Origin: Magicicada septendecula
Taxonomy: Eukaryota; Arthropoda; Insecta; Hemiptera; Cicadidae
NCBI GenBank assembly: GCA_034769895.1
Contig: JAWRYS010000684.1
Coordinates: forward strand, 744,001 to 808,000
Direction of reading: 5' to 3'
DNA: 64,000 bases
The notes below the pieces were generated by a model that worked only from the letters and a program-made list of their open reading frames with translations, was not told where the DNA came from and did not search any database. A program made the translations under genes and the position numbers. Of this stretch, positions 7,026 to 21,073 are shown in pieces (positions within the stretch are counted from its first letter, which is position 1; each line of letters opens with the position of its first letter).

Positions 7026-10000
7026 CATTCGTGAAATTCCCTTTATCTCGTTTCTTAATACGCTAACTTAGATTTTAATTCTTAATACTAATTTCCGTAA
7101 CTCACAATATCGTGGCCCGACTGACATCGGCTTACTCTAACTACATCAGTTAGCTTTCAGCACTCTCTAATGATTACCTTGGCACACTCTAACTATATCA
7201 GTTAGCTTTCTGCACCATCTTTACCCTTTTCAGTCGGCGCCGTTGTGACTATGTTACGTTACATATATAATTCTTAATTACCTCTAATATAACCTAAAAC
7301 GGATCCCATACTCCACTTTAGATTATTTCTAATCCTAATTTCTTACGCTACTGAGAGAAGCGGAATTTCACGAAGATAATTTTTATTTACTTTAAACTAC
7401 CATCAGTTACAAACTATGCGAGAGGGGACACACTCTACACAGGTGCATTGTATTATACACGCGGTGGTTTACTTCGGTACCGGTTCATAACAATAGGGGG
7501 AGGGTGGCTGCTTACTACATTTCTCAACACGCTTTATTGTTCTCGAACAGGCCACGACCGGGTGTTTACACTATTCAACTATACTTTTATTATTATTTTC
7601 TTTTTGGTCTCTTTCTAAGAAACTTACCTTTTTCTTTATTTATTTATTATTTACTTTGGGGGAGATTTAAGAAACTTACTTAGAATTATTTCCTATTGAA
7701 TTACCATATTTATTTAGAACACTTTATTTACTTAGTTTTCAGTTTAGGTCAGTTTAAAAGTTTAATGTTTTGGGGCATGGGGTTTAACACTTTATCTAAC
7801 AATGGAGGGTTAACTAAGTCGTTTATTTATTTGAAATTCAAGTCACTATAAATACTTGCTCTACTACACTATACACAATTATTGCCTACACGTTTAAGTA
7901 CCTGGAAAACCATTACCATGAGTAGTAAGAGAATTACCTCTCTTCTTAGATCAGCTGTTCGCTGGAATGTAGGTCACAGTAGTTTTCTTCAAACAATGGC
8001 ATACTTGTTGTATGCGTGGGAACGCGAGAAACACACTTGGGTGTTGTTCTATATAACAATAGCTCACGGCTATCTTTATCGACCGGTTTCAACTGGGGAA
8101 GCCAGTTTCAACAAGGGATGAGCCCGATGCAATGATACACGCTTTACAAGTTACAGCCCGTAATAAGCTGAGTTTAGTTATTAATTGTCTTACGTTCTAA
8201 CTTTAATTTCTGTAATTTTTTTTTTTTTTTTTTTAGTAACAAAATTAAGTTACGAATTTATTTACACGTAATTAACCTGGTCTACTTTAGTCAAGAGTTT
8301 ATCTGTTTCACCGTGACGACAGACATACAATGCAGGCATATTCAGGAAACTACAGGTCTTGAATTGTCGCAATATAAACTTGTTAAAGACTGAACAGTTT
8401 GACAAGCACTAAAATTCATGTACGTACTTGCATTGGTGTAATACAATGATAGTTTGTATTATTTTGCGTATCTTAGTTAAATTATACGCAAGTTCGTGCG
8501 TAATCTTATACAAAATAAATTCACAATGGTCAATTAATATAGTGTAATAATCTAGTAATGGTAGCGACAGTATTAACCGCTAATACATGAAATACATTAT
8601 GTAATTTAATATTAACATGAAATACATTAACTGAGTGCATAGATCGGCAGAGAGTTATCTATTTTATTTTACTACGTAACAATTATTTTACACGCGCAAC
8701 TTTATACGTCACGATGCTTACAAACCTTTTTTTTTTAACTTTAGCAGAGTGGCGCAACTTTTTAACGTTCCGGGCTAAGGTATAAATCGAGGGAACCCGA
8801 TATAATCGACGCTAGCCAATTATACAGGCTGCCTACGTTGTAACAAACTGAAAATCAACACAACACATAGAACAATAATATTTACTCTAATTATTGGGAC
8901 ACAAGGGATGGTATTTTCACTGATTTATGCACTCACTTCAATCTGTAATAAGATGACATCTCTTTATTAACAAATTATATATATAGATCCCATTACATAA
9001 AAGTTTTCTCATATTGAAATAGTTAAAAGGGGTTTTCTGTCAAACAAGGGATCAAATTGATCATGTAATTTACCTCGGATCCGAGTCTCTTTAAATCTAG
9101 TAAAGACGTCTGAATTTTACTTTACTTATCAAAAGCTTGCATGATTACATGAACACCGTTTGAAGAATGGTATTATTTAGTTAAGGGATTAAAACTTATA
9201 TCTCAAGATTAATGTTACAACGTATGATTTTAGAAATTACTGTTTACATTTATTTTTTTTTACTTAAAGCTTAGAGAAGATTATTGTATTTTGAAAAGTC
9301 TCTGGCATGTATGAAAAGTTATATTTTAAATGTACATAATTCTCGGTAGGCAAGCCACCGAGTCACCTCTTAAATACGCTTTTGCTGTCCGTGTCCTGGG
9401 GCGTGAATCTTCGGAACTCTGGTAGTCGGGGTAGTCATCCGGGTCGTGTTTCCGGTGAAAGTCTTCTAGGTGTATTAATGAGGAGATGGATGTTATGCTG
9501 CGTGAAGTCGGGTTGATCCTCGGCGGTTCTGGTAAGTGTTGTATAGGTGGTAGTCCTCCGGATATGCAGTTTAGCACGTCACATATTCACTGGTAGAGTA
9601 GTACTCCAGTTGGCACCTTCTTTCCTTTTTGTTTTTACATTACTATCTGAATTACATCACTCGAACAATATGCGAGAGATCGTCTTTTAATTAACTTGAG
9701 ACATCACCTTATATACGAGTTATTTTTTTTCTTATAACCACATTTCTTTAACAAATTCCTCACTACATCTTATATATAAATATAACTAGCTCTCCACGTT
9801 TTTAGTGGTAGCTAACACGCATTTAAAAACTTAAAACAAACATTTTTTTGAAGAGCCCTCGCTTGGAGGTGTTTACAGTCTGAACGCCGCATCGTAACTC
9901 TTGCATTGCTACAACAGGTAGATTGCAACGACGCGGAGTGAGTACTCCGCCATAATATAGTTCCAACTTTTTATTAAATATACATTCTTATAGTCAGACA

Positions 10001-10536
10001 AATTAAACTATGTAGACTTATCTTGTTTACAGGGATTATTATAACTACTACTTGTGGCTTTAAGTTATTAATTATTTACATTACGATTTTCAGACATTTC
10101 TAAGTTACAGCCGGTTCGCTATGCACGTTGCGTCCGGAATTGGCAGGTCAACGCATGATAATTTACTAAAGGGTTAACTGTATTATTCTCAACTTTTTAC
10201 ATTACGATTTTTTTTATTACTTATTTAGTTAGATTTTCTTAATTTAATTCTCATAACTATTATGAGTTAGTTCAGGGGTATTTGGTTTAATCGTGCGATT
10301 TAAAATACTTCCTTGCTTTCCATTTTTTTTTTATATTTTTATTATTAATATTTTTTTTATTACCATTTAAATCGTCACATACTCCGCCGCTTAAAATCGA
10401 CATGGGGAATTTTAATAAGGAAAATTCGAAAGTGGGGTACTGGGAGTATGCTTGCCGTTACTGTGTGAAGTTAAATTTAGTACACGATTTGTTTTCTCTA
10501 TCTCTCTTGAAATTTATTTATTTCTTGTCTTGTTCT
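7026..10536 (+). repeat. Unit 3 (family A, dimer type b), 3511 bp
   Basis: Dimer type b markers shared with units 5 and 7: CTTTTTAACG instead of CTTTATAACG, CAGACATTTC, TTTAAAATACTTCCTTGC and GTTTTCTC. Units 3 and 5 also share TTATAACTAC, which unit 7 does not have. The T-tract is 19 T. Confidence 0.95.
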
Positions 10537-13500
10537 CATTCGTGAAATTCCCTTTATCTCGTTTCTTAATACGCTAACTTAGATTTTAATTCTTAATACT
10601 AATTTCCGTAACTCACAATATCGTGGCCCGACTGACATCGGCTTACTCTAACTACATCAGTTAGCTTTCAGCACTCTCTAATGATTACCTTGGCACACTC
10701 TAACTATATCAGTTAGCTTTCTGCACCATCTTTACCCTTTTCAGTCGGCGCCGTTGTGACTATGTTACGTTACATATATAATTCTTAATTACCTCTAATA
10801 TAACCTAAAACGGATCCCATACTCCACTTTAGATTATTTCTAATCCTAATTTCTTACGCTACTGAGAGAAGCGGAATTTCACGAAGATAATTTTTATTTA
10901 CTTTAAACTACCATCAGTTACAAACTATGCGAGAGGGGACACACTCTACACAGGTGCATTGTATTATACACGCGGTGGTTTACTTCGGTACCGGTTCATA
11001 ACAATAGGGGGAGGGTGGCTGCTTACTACATTTCTCAACACGCTTTATTGTTCTCGAACAGGCCACGACCGGGTGTTTACACTATTCAACTATACTTTTA
11101 TTATTATTTTCTTTTTGGTCTCTTTCTAAGAAACTTACCTTTTTCTTTATTTATTTATTATTTACTTTGGGGGAGATTTAAGAAACTTACTTAGAATTAT
11201 TTCCTATTGAATTACCATATTTATTTAGAACACTTTATTTACTTAGTTTTCAGTTTAGGTCAGTTTAAAAGTTTAATGTTTTGGGGCATGGGGTTTAACA
11301 CTTTATCTAACAATGGAGGGTTAACTAAGTCGTTTATTTATTTGAAATTCAAGTCACTATAAATACTTGCTCTACTACACTATACACAATTATTGCCTAC
11401 ACGTTTAAGTACCTGGAAAACCATTACCATGAGTAGTAAGAGAATTACCTCTCTTCTTAGATCAGCTGTTCGCTGGAATGTAGGTCACAGTAGTTTTCTT
11501 CAAACAATGGCATACTTGTTGTATGCGTGGGAACGCGAGAAACACACTTGGGTGTTGTTCTATATAACAATAGCTCACGGCTATCTTTATCGACCGGTTT
11601 CAACTGGGGAAGCCAGTTTCAACAAGGGATGAGCCCGATGCAATGATACACGCTTTACAAGTTACAGCCCGTAATAAGCTGAGTTTAGTTATTAATTGTC
11701 TTACGTTCTAACTTTAATTTCTGTAATTTTTTTTTTTTTTTTTTTTTAGTAACAAAATTAAGTTACGAATTTATTTACACGTAATTAACCTGGTCTACTT
11801 TAGTCAAGAGTTTATCTGTTTCACCGTGACGACAGACATACAATGCAGGCATATTCAGGAAACTACAGGTCTTGAATTGTCGCAATATAAACTTGTTAAA
11901 GACTGAACAGTTTGACAAGCACTAAAATTCATGTACGTACTTGCATTGGTGTAATACAATGATAGTTTGTATTATTTTGCGTATCTTAATTAAATTATAC
12001 GCAAGTTCGTGCGTAATCTTATACAAAATAAATTCACAATGGTCAATTAATATAGTGTAATAATCTAGTAATGGTAGCGACAGTATTAACCGCTAATACA
12101 TGAAATACATTATGTAATTTAATATTAACATGAAATACATTAACTGAGTGCATAGATCGGCAGAGAGTTATCTATTTTATTTTACTACGTAACAATTATT
12201 TTACACGCGCAACTTTATACGTCACGATGCTTACAAACCTTTTTTTTTTAACTTTAGCAGAGTGGCGCAACTTTATAACGTTCCGGGCTAAGGTATAAAT
12301 CGAGGGAACCCGATATAATCGACGCTAGCCAATTATACAGGCTGCCTACGTTGTAACAAACTGAAAATCAACACAACACATAGAACAATAATATTTACTC
12401 TAATTATTGGGACACAAGGGATGGTATTTTCACTGATTTATGCACTCACTTCAATCTGTAATAAGATGACATCTCTTTATTAACAAATTATATATATAGA
12501 TCCCATTACATAAAAGTTTTCTCATATTGAAATAGTTAAAAGGGGTTTTCTGTCAAACAAGGGATCAAATTGATCATGTAATGTACCTCGGATCCGAGTC
12601 TCTTTAAATCTAGTAAAGACGTCTGAATTTTACTTTACTTATCAAAAGCTTGCATGATTACATGAACACCGTTTGAAGAATGGTATTATTTAGTTAAGGG
12701 ATTAAAACTTATATCTCAAGATCAATGTTACAACGTATGATTTTAGAAATTACTGTTTACATTTATTTTTTTTTACTTAAAGCTTAGAGAAGATTATTGT
12801 ATTTTGAAAAGTCTCTGGCATGTATGAAAAGTTATATTTTAAATGTACATAATTCTCGGTAGGCAAGCCACCGAGTCACCTCTTAAATACGCTTTTGCTG
12901 TCCGTGTCCTGGGGCGTGAATCTTCGGAACTCTGGTAGTCGGGGTAGTCATCCGGGTCGTGTTTCCGGTGAAAGTCTTCTAGGTGTATTAATGAGGAGAT
13001 GGATGTTATGCTGCGTGAAGTCGGGTTGATCCTCGGCGGTTCTGGTAAGTGTTGTATAGGTGGTAGTCCTCCGGATATGCAGTTTAGCACGTCACATATT
13101 CACTGGTAGAGTAGTACTCCAGTTGGCACCTTCTTTCCTTTTTGTTTTTACATTACTATCTGAATTACATCACTCGAACAATATGCGAGAGATCGTCTTT
13201 TAATTAACTTGAGACATCACCTTATATACGAGTTATTTTTTTTCTTATAACCACATTTCTTTAACAAATTCCTCACTACATCTTATATATAAATATAACT
13301 AGCTCTCCACGTTTTTAGTGGTAGCTAACACGCATTTAAAAACTTAAAACAAACATTTTTTTGAAGAGCCCTCGCTTGGAGGTGTTTACAGTCTGAACGC
13401 CGCATCGTAACTCTTGCATTGCTACAACAGGTAGATTGCAACGACGCGGAGTGAGTACTCCGCCATAATATAGTTCCAACTTTTTATTAAATATACATTC

Positions 13501-14049
13501 TTATAGTCAGACAAATTAAACTATGTAGACTTATCTTGTTTACAGGGATTATTAAAACTACTACTTGTGGCTTTAAGTTATTAATTATTTACATTACGAT
13601 TTTCAGATATTTCTAAGTTACAGCCGGTTCGCTATGCACGTTGCGTCCGGAATTGGCAGGTCAACGCATGATAATTTACTAAAGGGTTAACTGTATTATT
13701 CTCAACTTTTTACATTACAATTTTTTTTATTACTTATTTAGTTAGATTTTCTTAATTTAATTCTCATAACTATTATGAGTTAGTTCAGGGGTATTTGGTT
13801 TAATCGTGCGATTTAACATACTTCCTTGATTTCCATTTTTTTTTTATATTTTTATTATTAATATTTTTTTTATTACCATTTAAATCGTCACATACTCCGC
13901 CGCTTAAAATCGACATGGGGAATTTTAATAAGGAAAATTCGAAAGTGGGGTACTGGGAGTATGCTTGCCGTTACCGTGTGAAGTTAAATTTAGTACACGA
14001 TTTGTTTGCTCTATCTCTCTTGAAATTTATTTATTTCTTGTCTTGTTCT
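10537..14049 (+). repeat. Unit 4 (family A, dimer type a), 3513 bp
   Basis: Carries the type a set seen in units 2 and 6 (TGTAATGTACC, AGATCAATG, TTACAATTTT, GTTACCGTG). The T-tract is 21 T. Confidence 0.95.
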
Positions 14050-17000
14050 CATTCGTGAAATTCCCTTTATCTCGTTTCTTAATACGCTAACTTAGATTTT
14101 AATTCTTAATACTAATTTCCGTAACTCACAATATCGTGGCCCGACTGACATCGGCTTACTCTAACTACATCAGTTAGCTTTCAGCACTCTCTAATGATTA
14201 CCTTGGCACACTCTAACTATATCAGTTAGCTTTCTGCACCATCTTTACCCTTTTCAGTCGGCGCCGTTGTGACTATGTTACGTTACATATATAATTCTTA
14301 ATTACCTCTAATATAACCTAAAACGGATCCCATACTCCACTTTAGATTATTTCTAATCCTAATTTCTTACGCTACTGAGAGAAGCGGAATTTCACGAAGA
14401 TAATTTTTATTTACTTTAAACTACCATCAGTTACAAACTATGCGAGAGGGGACACACTCTACACAGGTGCATTGTATTATACACGCGGTGGTTTACTTCG
14501 GTACCGGTTCATAACAATAGGGGGAGGGTGGCTGCTTACTAGATTTCTCAACACGCTTTATTGTTCTCGAACAGGCCACGACCGGGTGTTTACACTATTC
14601 AACTATACTTTTATTATTATTTTCTTTTTGGTCTCTTTCTAAGAAACTTACCTTTTTCTTTATTTATTTATTATTTACTTTGGGGGAGATTTAAGAAACT
14701 TACTTAGAATTATTTCCTATTGAATTACCATATTTATTTAGAACACTTTATTTACTTAGTTTTCAGTTTAGGTCAGTTTAAAAGTTTAATGTTTTGGGGC
14801 ATGGGGTTTAACACTTTATCTAACAATGGAGGGTTAACTAAGTCGTTTATTTATTTGAAATTCAAGTCACTATAAATACTTGCTCTACTACACTATACAC
14901 AATTATTGCCTACACGTTTAAGTACCTGGAAAACCATTACCATGAGTAGTAAGAGAATTACCTCTCTTCTTAGATCAGCTGTTCGCTGGAATGTAGGTCA
15001 CAGTAGTTTTCTTCAAACAATGGCATACTTGTTGTATGCGTGGGAACGCGAGAAACACACTTGGGTGTTGTTCTATATAACAATAGCTCACGGCTATCTT
15101 TATCGACCGGTTTCAACTGGGGAAGCCAGTTTCAACAAGGGATGAGCCCGATGCAATGATACACGCTTTACAAGTTACAGCCCGTAATAAGCTGAGTTTA
15201 GTTATTAATTGTCTTACGTTCTAACTTTAATTTCTGTAATTTTTTTTTTTTTTTTTTAGTAACAAAATTAAGTTACGAATTTATTTACACGTAATTAACC
15301 TGGTCTACTTTAGTCAAGAGTTTATCTGTTTCACCGTGACGACAGACATACAATGCAGGCATATTCAGGAAACTACAGGTCTTGAATTGTCGCAATATAA
15401 ACTTGTTAAAGACTGAACAGTTTGACAAGCACTAAAATTCATGTACGTACTTGCATTGGTGTAATACAATGATAGTTTGTATTATTTTGCCTATCTTAAT
15501 TAAATTATACGCAAGTTCGTGCGTAATCTTATACAAAATAAATTCACAATGGTCAATTAATATAGTGTAATAATCTAGTAATGGTAGCGACAGTATTAAC
15601 CGCTAATACATGAAATACATTATGTAATTTAATATTAACATGAAATACATTAACTGAGTGCATAGATCGGCAGAGAGTTATCTATTTTATTTTACTACGT
15701 AACAATTATTTTACACGCGCAACTTTATACGTCACGATGCTTACAAACCTTTTTTTTTTAACTTTAGCAGAGTGGCGCAACTTTTTAACGTTCCGGGCTA
15801 AGGTATAAATCGAGGGAACCCGATATAATCGACGCTAGCCAATTATACAGGCTGCCTACGTTGTAACAAACTGAAAATCAACACAACACATAGAACAATA
15901 ATATTTACTCTAATTATTGGGACACAAGGGATGGTATTTTCACTGATTTATGCACTCACTTCAATCTGTAATAAGATGACATCTCTTTATTAACAAATTA
16001 TATATATAGATCCCATTACATAAAAGTTTTCTCATATTGAAATAGTTAAAAGGGGTTTTCTGTCAAACAAGGGATCAAATTGATCATGTAATTTACCTCG
16101 GATCCGAGTCTCTTTAAATCTAGTAAAGACGTCTGAATTTTACTTTACTTATCAAAAGCTTGCATGATTACATGAACACCGTTTGAAGAATGGTATTATT
16201 TAGTTAAGGGATTAAAACTTATATCTCAAGATTAATGTTACAACGTATGATTTTAGAAATTACTGTTTACATTTATTTTTTTTTACTTAAAGCTTAGAGA
16301 AGATTATTGTATTTTGAAAAGTCTCTGGCATGTATGAAAAGTTATATTTTAAATGTACATAATTCTCGGTAGGCAAGCCACCGAGTCACCTCTTAAATAC
16401 GCTTTTGCTGTCCGTGTCCTGGGGCGTGAATCTTCGGAACTCTGGTAGTCGGGGTAGTCATCCGGGTCGTGTTTCCGGTGAAAGTCTTCTAGGTGTATTA
16501 ATGAGGAGATGGATGTTATGCTGCGTGAAGTCGGGTTGATCCTCGGCGGTTCTGGTAAGTGTTGTATAGGTGGTAGTCCTCCGGATATGCAGTTTAGCAC
16601 GTCACATATTCACTGGTAGAGTAGTACTCCAGTTGGCACCTTCTTTCCTTTTTGTTTTTACATTACTATCTGAATTACATCACTCGAACAATATGCGAGA
16701 GATCGTCTTTTAATTAACTTGAGACATCACCTTATATACGAGTTATTTTTTTTCTTATAACCACATTTCTTTAACAAATTCCTCACTACATCTTATATAT
16801 AAATATAACTAGCTCTCCACGTTTTTAGTGGTAGCTAACACGCATTTAAAAACTTAAAACAAACATTTTTTTGAAGAGCCCTCGCTTGGAGGTGTTTACA
16901 GTCTGAACGCCGCATCGTAACTCTTGCATTGCTACAACAGGTAGATTGCAACGACGCGGAGTGAGTACTCCGCCATAATATAGTTCCAACTTTTTATTAA

Positions 17001-17559
17001 ATATACATTCTTATAGTCAGACAAATTAAACTATGTAGACTTATCTTGTTTACAGGGATTATTATAACTACTACTTGTGGCTTTAAGTTATTAATTATTT
17101 ACATTACGATTTTCAGACATTTCTAAGTTACAGCCGGTTCGCTATGCACGTTGCGTCCGGAATTGGCAGGTCAACGCATGATAATTTACTAAAGGGTTAA
17201 CTGTATTATTCTCAACTTTTTACATTACGATTTTTTTTATTACTTATTTAGTTAGATTTTCTTAATTTAATTCTCATAACTATTATGAGTTAGTTCAGGG
17301 GTATTTGGTTTAATCGTGCGATTTAAAATACTTCCTTGCTTTCCATTTTTTTTTTATATTTTTATTATTAATATTTTTTTTATTACCATTTAAATCGTCA
17401 CATACTCCGCCGCTTAAAATCGACATGGGGAATTTTAATAAGGAAAATTCGAAAGTGGGGTACTGGGAGTATGCTTGCCGTTACTGTGTGAAGTTAAATT
17501 TAGTACACGATTTGTTTTCTCTATCTCTCTTGAAATTTATTTATTTCTTGTCTTGTTCT
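14050..17559 (+). repeat. Unit 5 (family A, dimer type b), 3510 bp
   Basis: Carries the type b set. It also shares ACTAGATTTC (near 14540) and TTTTGCCTATC with unit 7 but not unit 3, so units 5 and 7 are closer to each other than to unit 3 in the left half. The T-tract is 18 T. Confidence 0.95.
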
Positions 17560-20500
17560 CATTCGTGAAATTCCCTTTATCTCGTTTCTTAATACGCTAA
17601 CTTAGATTTTAATTCTTAATACTAATTTCCGTAACTCACAATATCGTGGCCCGACTGACATCGGCTTACTCTAACTACATCAGTTAGCTTTCAGCACTCT
17701 CTAATGATTACCTTGGCACACTCTAACTATATCAGTTAGCTTTCTGCACCATCTTTACCCTTTTCAGTCGGCGCCGTTGTGACTATGTTACGTTACATAT
17801 ATAATTCTTAATTACCTCTAATATAACCTAAAACGGATCCCATACTCCACTTTAGATTATTTCTAATCCTAATTTCTTACGCTACTGAGAGAAGCGGAAT
17901 TTCACGAAGATAATTTTTATTTACTTTAAACTACCATCAGTTACAAACTATGCGAGAGGGGACACACTCTACACAGGTGCATTGTATTATACACGCGGTG
18001 GTTTACTTCGGTACCGGTTCATAACAATAGGGGGAGGGTGGCTGCTTACTACATTTCTCAACACGCTTTATTGTTCTCGAACAGGCCACGACCGGGTGTT
18101 TACACTATTCAACTATACTTTTATTATTATTTTCTTTTTGGTCTCTTTCTAAGAAACTTACCTTTTTCTTTATTTATTTATTATTTACTTTGGGGGAGAT
18201 TTAAGAAACTTACTTAGAATTATTTCCTATTGAATTACCATATTTATTTAGAACACTTTATTTACTTAGTTTTCAGTTTAGGTCAGTTTAAAAGTTTAAT
18301 GTTTTGGGGCATGGGGTTTAACACTTTATCTAACAATGGAGGGTTAACTAAGTCGTTTATTTATTTGAAATTCAAGTCACTATAAATACTTGCTCTACTA
18401 CACTATACACAATTATTGCCTACACGTTTAAGTACCTGGAAAACCATTACCATGAGTAGTAAGAGAATTACCTCTCTTCTTAGATCAGCTGTTCGCTGGA
18501 ATGTAGGTCACAGTAGTTTTCTTCAAACAATGGCATACTTGTTGTATGCGTGGGAACGCGAGAAACACACTTGGGTGTTGTTCTATATAACAATAGCTCA
18601 CGGCTATCTTTATCGACCGGTTTCAACTGGGGAAGCCAGTTTCAACAAGGGATGAGCCCGATGCAATGATACACGCTTTACAAGTTACAGCCCGTAATAA
18701 GCTGAGTTTAGTTATTAATTGTCTTACGTTCTAACTTTAATTTCTGTAATTTTTTTTTTTTTTTTTTTTTTAGTAACAAAATTAAGTTACGAATTTATTT
18801 ACACGTAATTAACCTGGTCTACTTTAGTCAAGAGTTTATCTGTTTCACCGTGACGACAGACATACAATGCAGGCATATTCAGGAAACTACAGGTCTTGAA
18901 TTGTCGCAATATAAACTTGTTAAAGACTGAACAGTTTGACAAGCACTAAAATTCATGTACGTACTTGCATTGGTGTAATACAATGATAGTTTGTATTATT
19001 TTGCGTATCTTAATTAAATTATACGCAAGTTCGTGCGTAATCTTATACAAAATAAATTCACAATGGTCAATTAATATAGTGTAATAATCTAGTAATGGTA
19101 GCGACAGTATTAACCGCTAATACATGAAATACATTATGTAATTTAATATTAACATGAAATACATTAACTGAGTGCATAGATCGGCAGAGAGTTATCTATT
19201 TTATTTTACTACGTAACAATTATTTTACACGCGCAACTTTATACGTCACGATGCTTACAAACCTTTTTTTTTTAACTTTAGCAGAGTGGCGCAACTTTAT
19301 AACGTTCCGGGCTAAGGTATAAATCGAGGGAACCCGATATAATCGACGCTAGCCAATTATACAGGCTGCCTACGTTGTAACAAACTGAAAATCAACACAA
19401 CACATAGAACAATAATATTTACTCTAATTATTGGGACACAAGGGATGGTATTTTCACTGATTTATGCACTCACTTCAATCTGTAATAAGATGACATCTCT
19501 TTATTAACAAATTATATATATAGATCCCATTACATAAAAGTTTTCTCATATTGAAATAGTTAAAAGGGGTTTTCTGTCAAACAAGGGATCAAATTGATCA
19601 TGTAATGTACCTCGGATCCGAGTCTCTTTAAATCTAGTAAAGACGTCTGAATTTTACTTTACTTATCAAAAGCTTGCATGATTACATGAACACCGTTTGA
19701 AGAATGGTATTATTTAGTTAAGGGATTAAAACTTATATCTCAAGATCAATGTTACAACGTATGATTTTAGAAATTACTGTTTACATTTATTTTTTTTTAC
19801 TTAAAGCTTAGAGAAGATTATTGTATTTTGAAAAGTCTCTGGCATGTATGAAAAGTTATATTTTAAATGTACATAATTCTCGGTAGGCAAGCCACCGAGT
19901 CACCTCTTAAATACGCTTTTGCTGTCCGTGTCCTGGGGCGTGAATCTTCGGAACTCTGGTAGTCGGGGTAGTCATCCGGGTCGTGTTTCCGGTGAAAGTC
20001 TTCTAGGTGTATTAATGAGGAGATGGATGTTATGCTGCGTGAAGTCGGGTTGATCCTCGGCGGTTCTGGTAAGTGTTGTATAGGTGGTAGTCCTCCGGAT
20101 ATGCAGTTTAGCACGTCACATATTCACTGGTAGAGTAGTACTCCAGTTGGCACCTTCTTTCCTTTTTGTTTTTACATTACTATCTGAATTACATCACTCG
20201 AACAATATGCGAGAGATCGTCTTTTAATTAACTTGAGACATCACCTTATATACGAGTTATTTTTTTTCTTATAACCACATTTCTTTAACAAATTCCTCAC
20301 TACATCTTATATATAAATATAACTAGCTCTCCACGTTTTTAGTGGTAGCTAACACGCATTTAAAAACTTAAAACAAACATTTTTTTGAAGAGCCCTCGCT
20401 TGGAGGTGTTTACAGTCTGAACGCCGCATCGTAACTCTTGCATTGCTACAACAGGTAGATTGCAACGACGCGGAGTGAGTACTCCGCCATAATATAGTTC

Positions 20501-21073
20501 CAACTTTTTATTAAATATACATTCTTATAGTCAGACAAATTAAACTATGTAGACTTATCTTGTTTACAGGGATTATTAAAACTACTACTTGTGGCTTTAA
20601 GTTATTAATTATTTACATTACGATTTTCAGATATTTCTAAGTTACAGCCGGTTCGCTATGCACGTTGCGTCCGGAATTGGCAGGTCAACGCATGATAATT
20701 TACTAAAGGGTTAACTGTATTATTCTCAACTTTTTACATTACAATTTTTTTTATTACTTATTTAGTTAGATTTTCTTAATTTAATTCTCATAACTATTAT
20801 GAGTTAGTTCAGGGGTATTTGGTTTAATCGTGCGATTTAACATACTTCCTTGATTTCCATTTTTTTTTTATATTTTTATTATTAATATTTTTTTTATTAC
20901 CATTTAAATCGTCACATACTCCGCCGCTTAAAATCGACATGGGGAATTTTAATAAGGAAAATTCGAAAGTGGGGTACTGGGAGTATGCTTGCCGTTACCG
21001 TGTGAAGTTAAATTTAGTACACGATTTGTTTGCTCTATCTCTCTTGAAATTTATTTATTTCTTGTCTTGTTCT
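17560..21073 (+). repeat. Unit 6 (family A, dimer type a), 3514 bp
   Basis: Carries the type a set seen in units 2 and 4. The T-tract is 22 T. Confidence 0.95.
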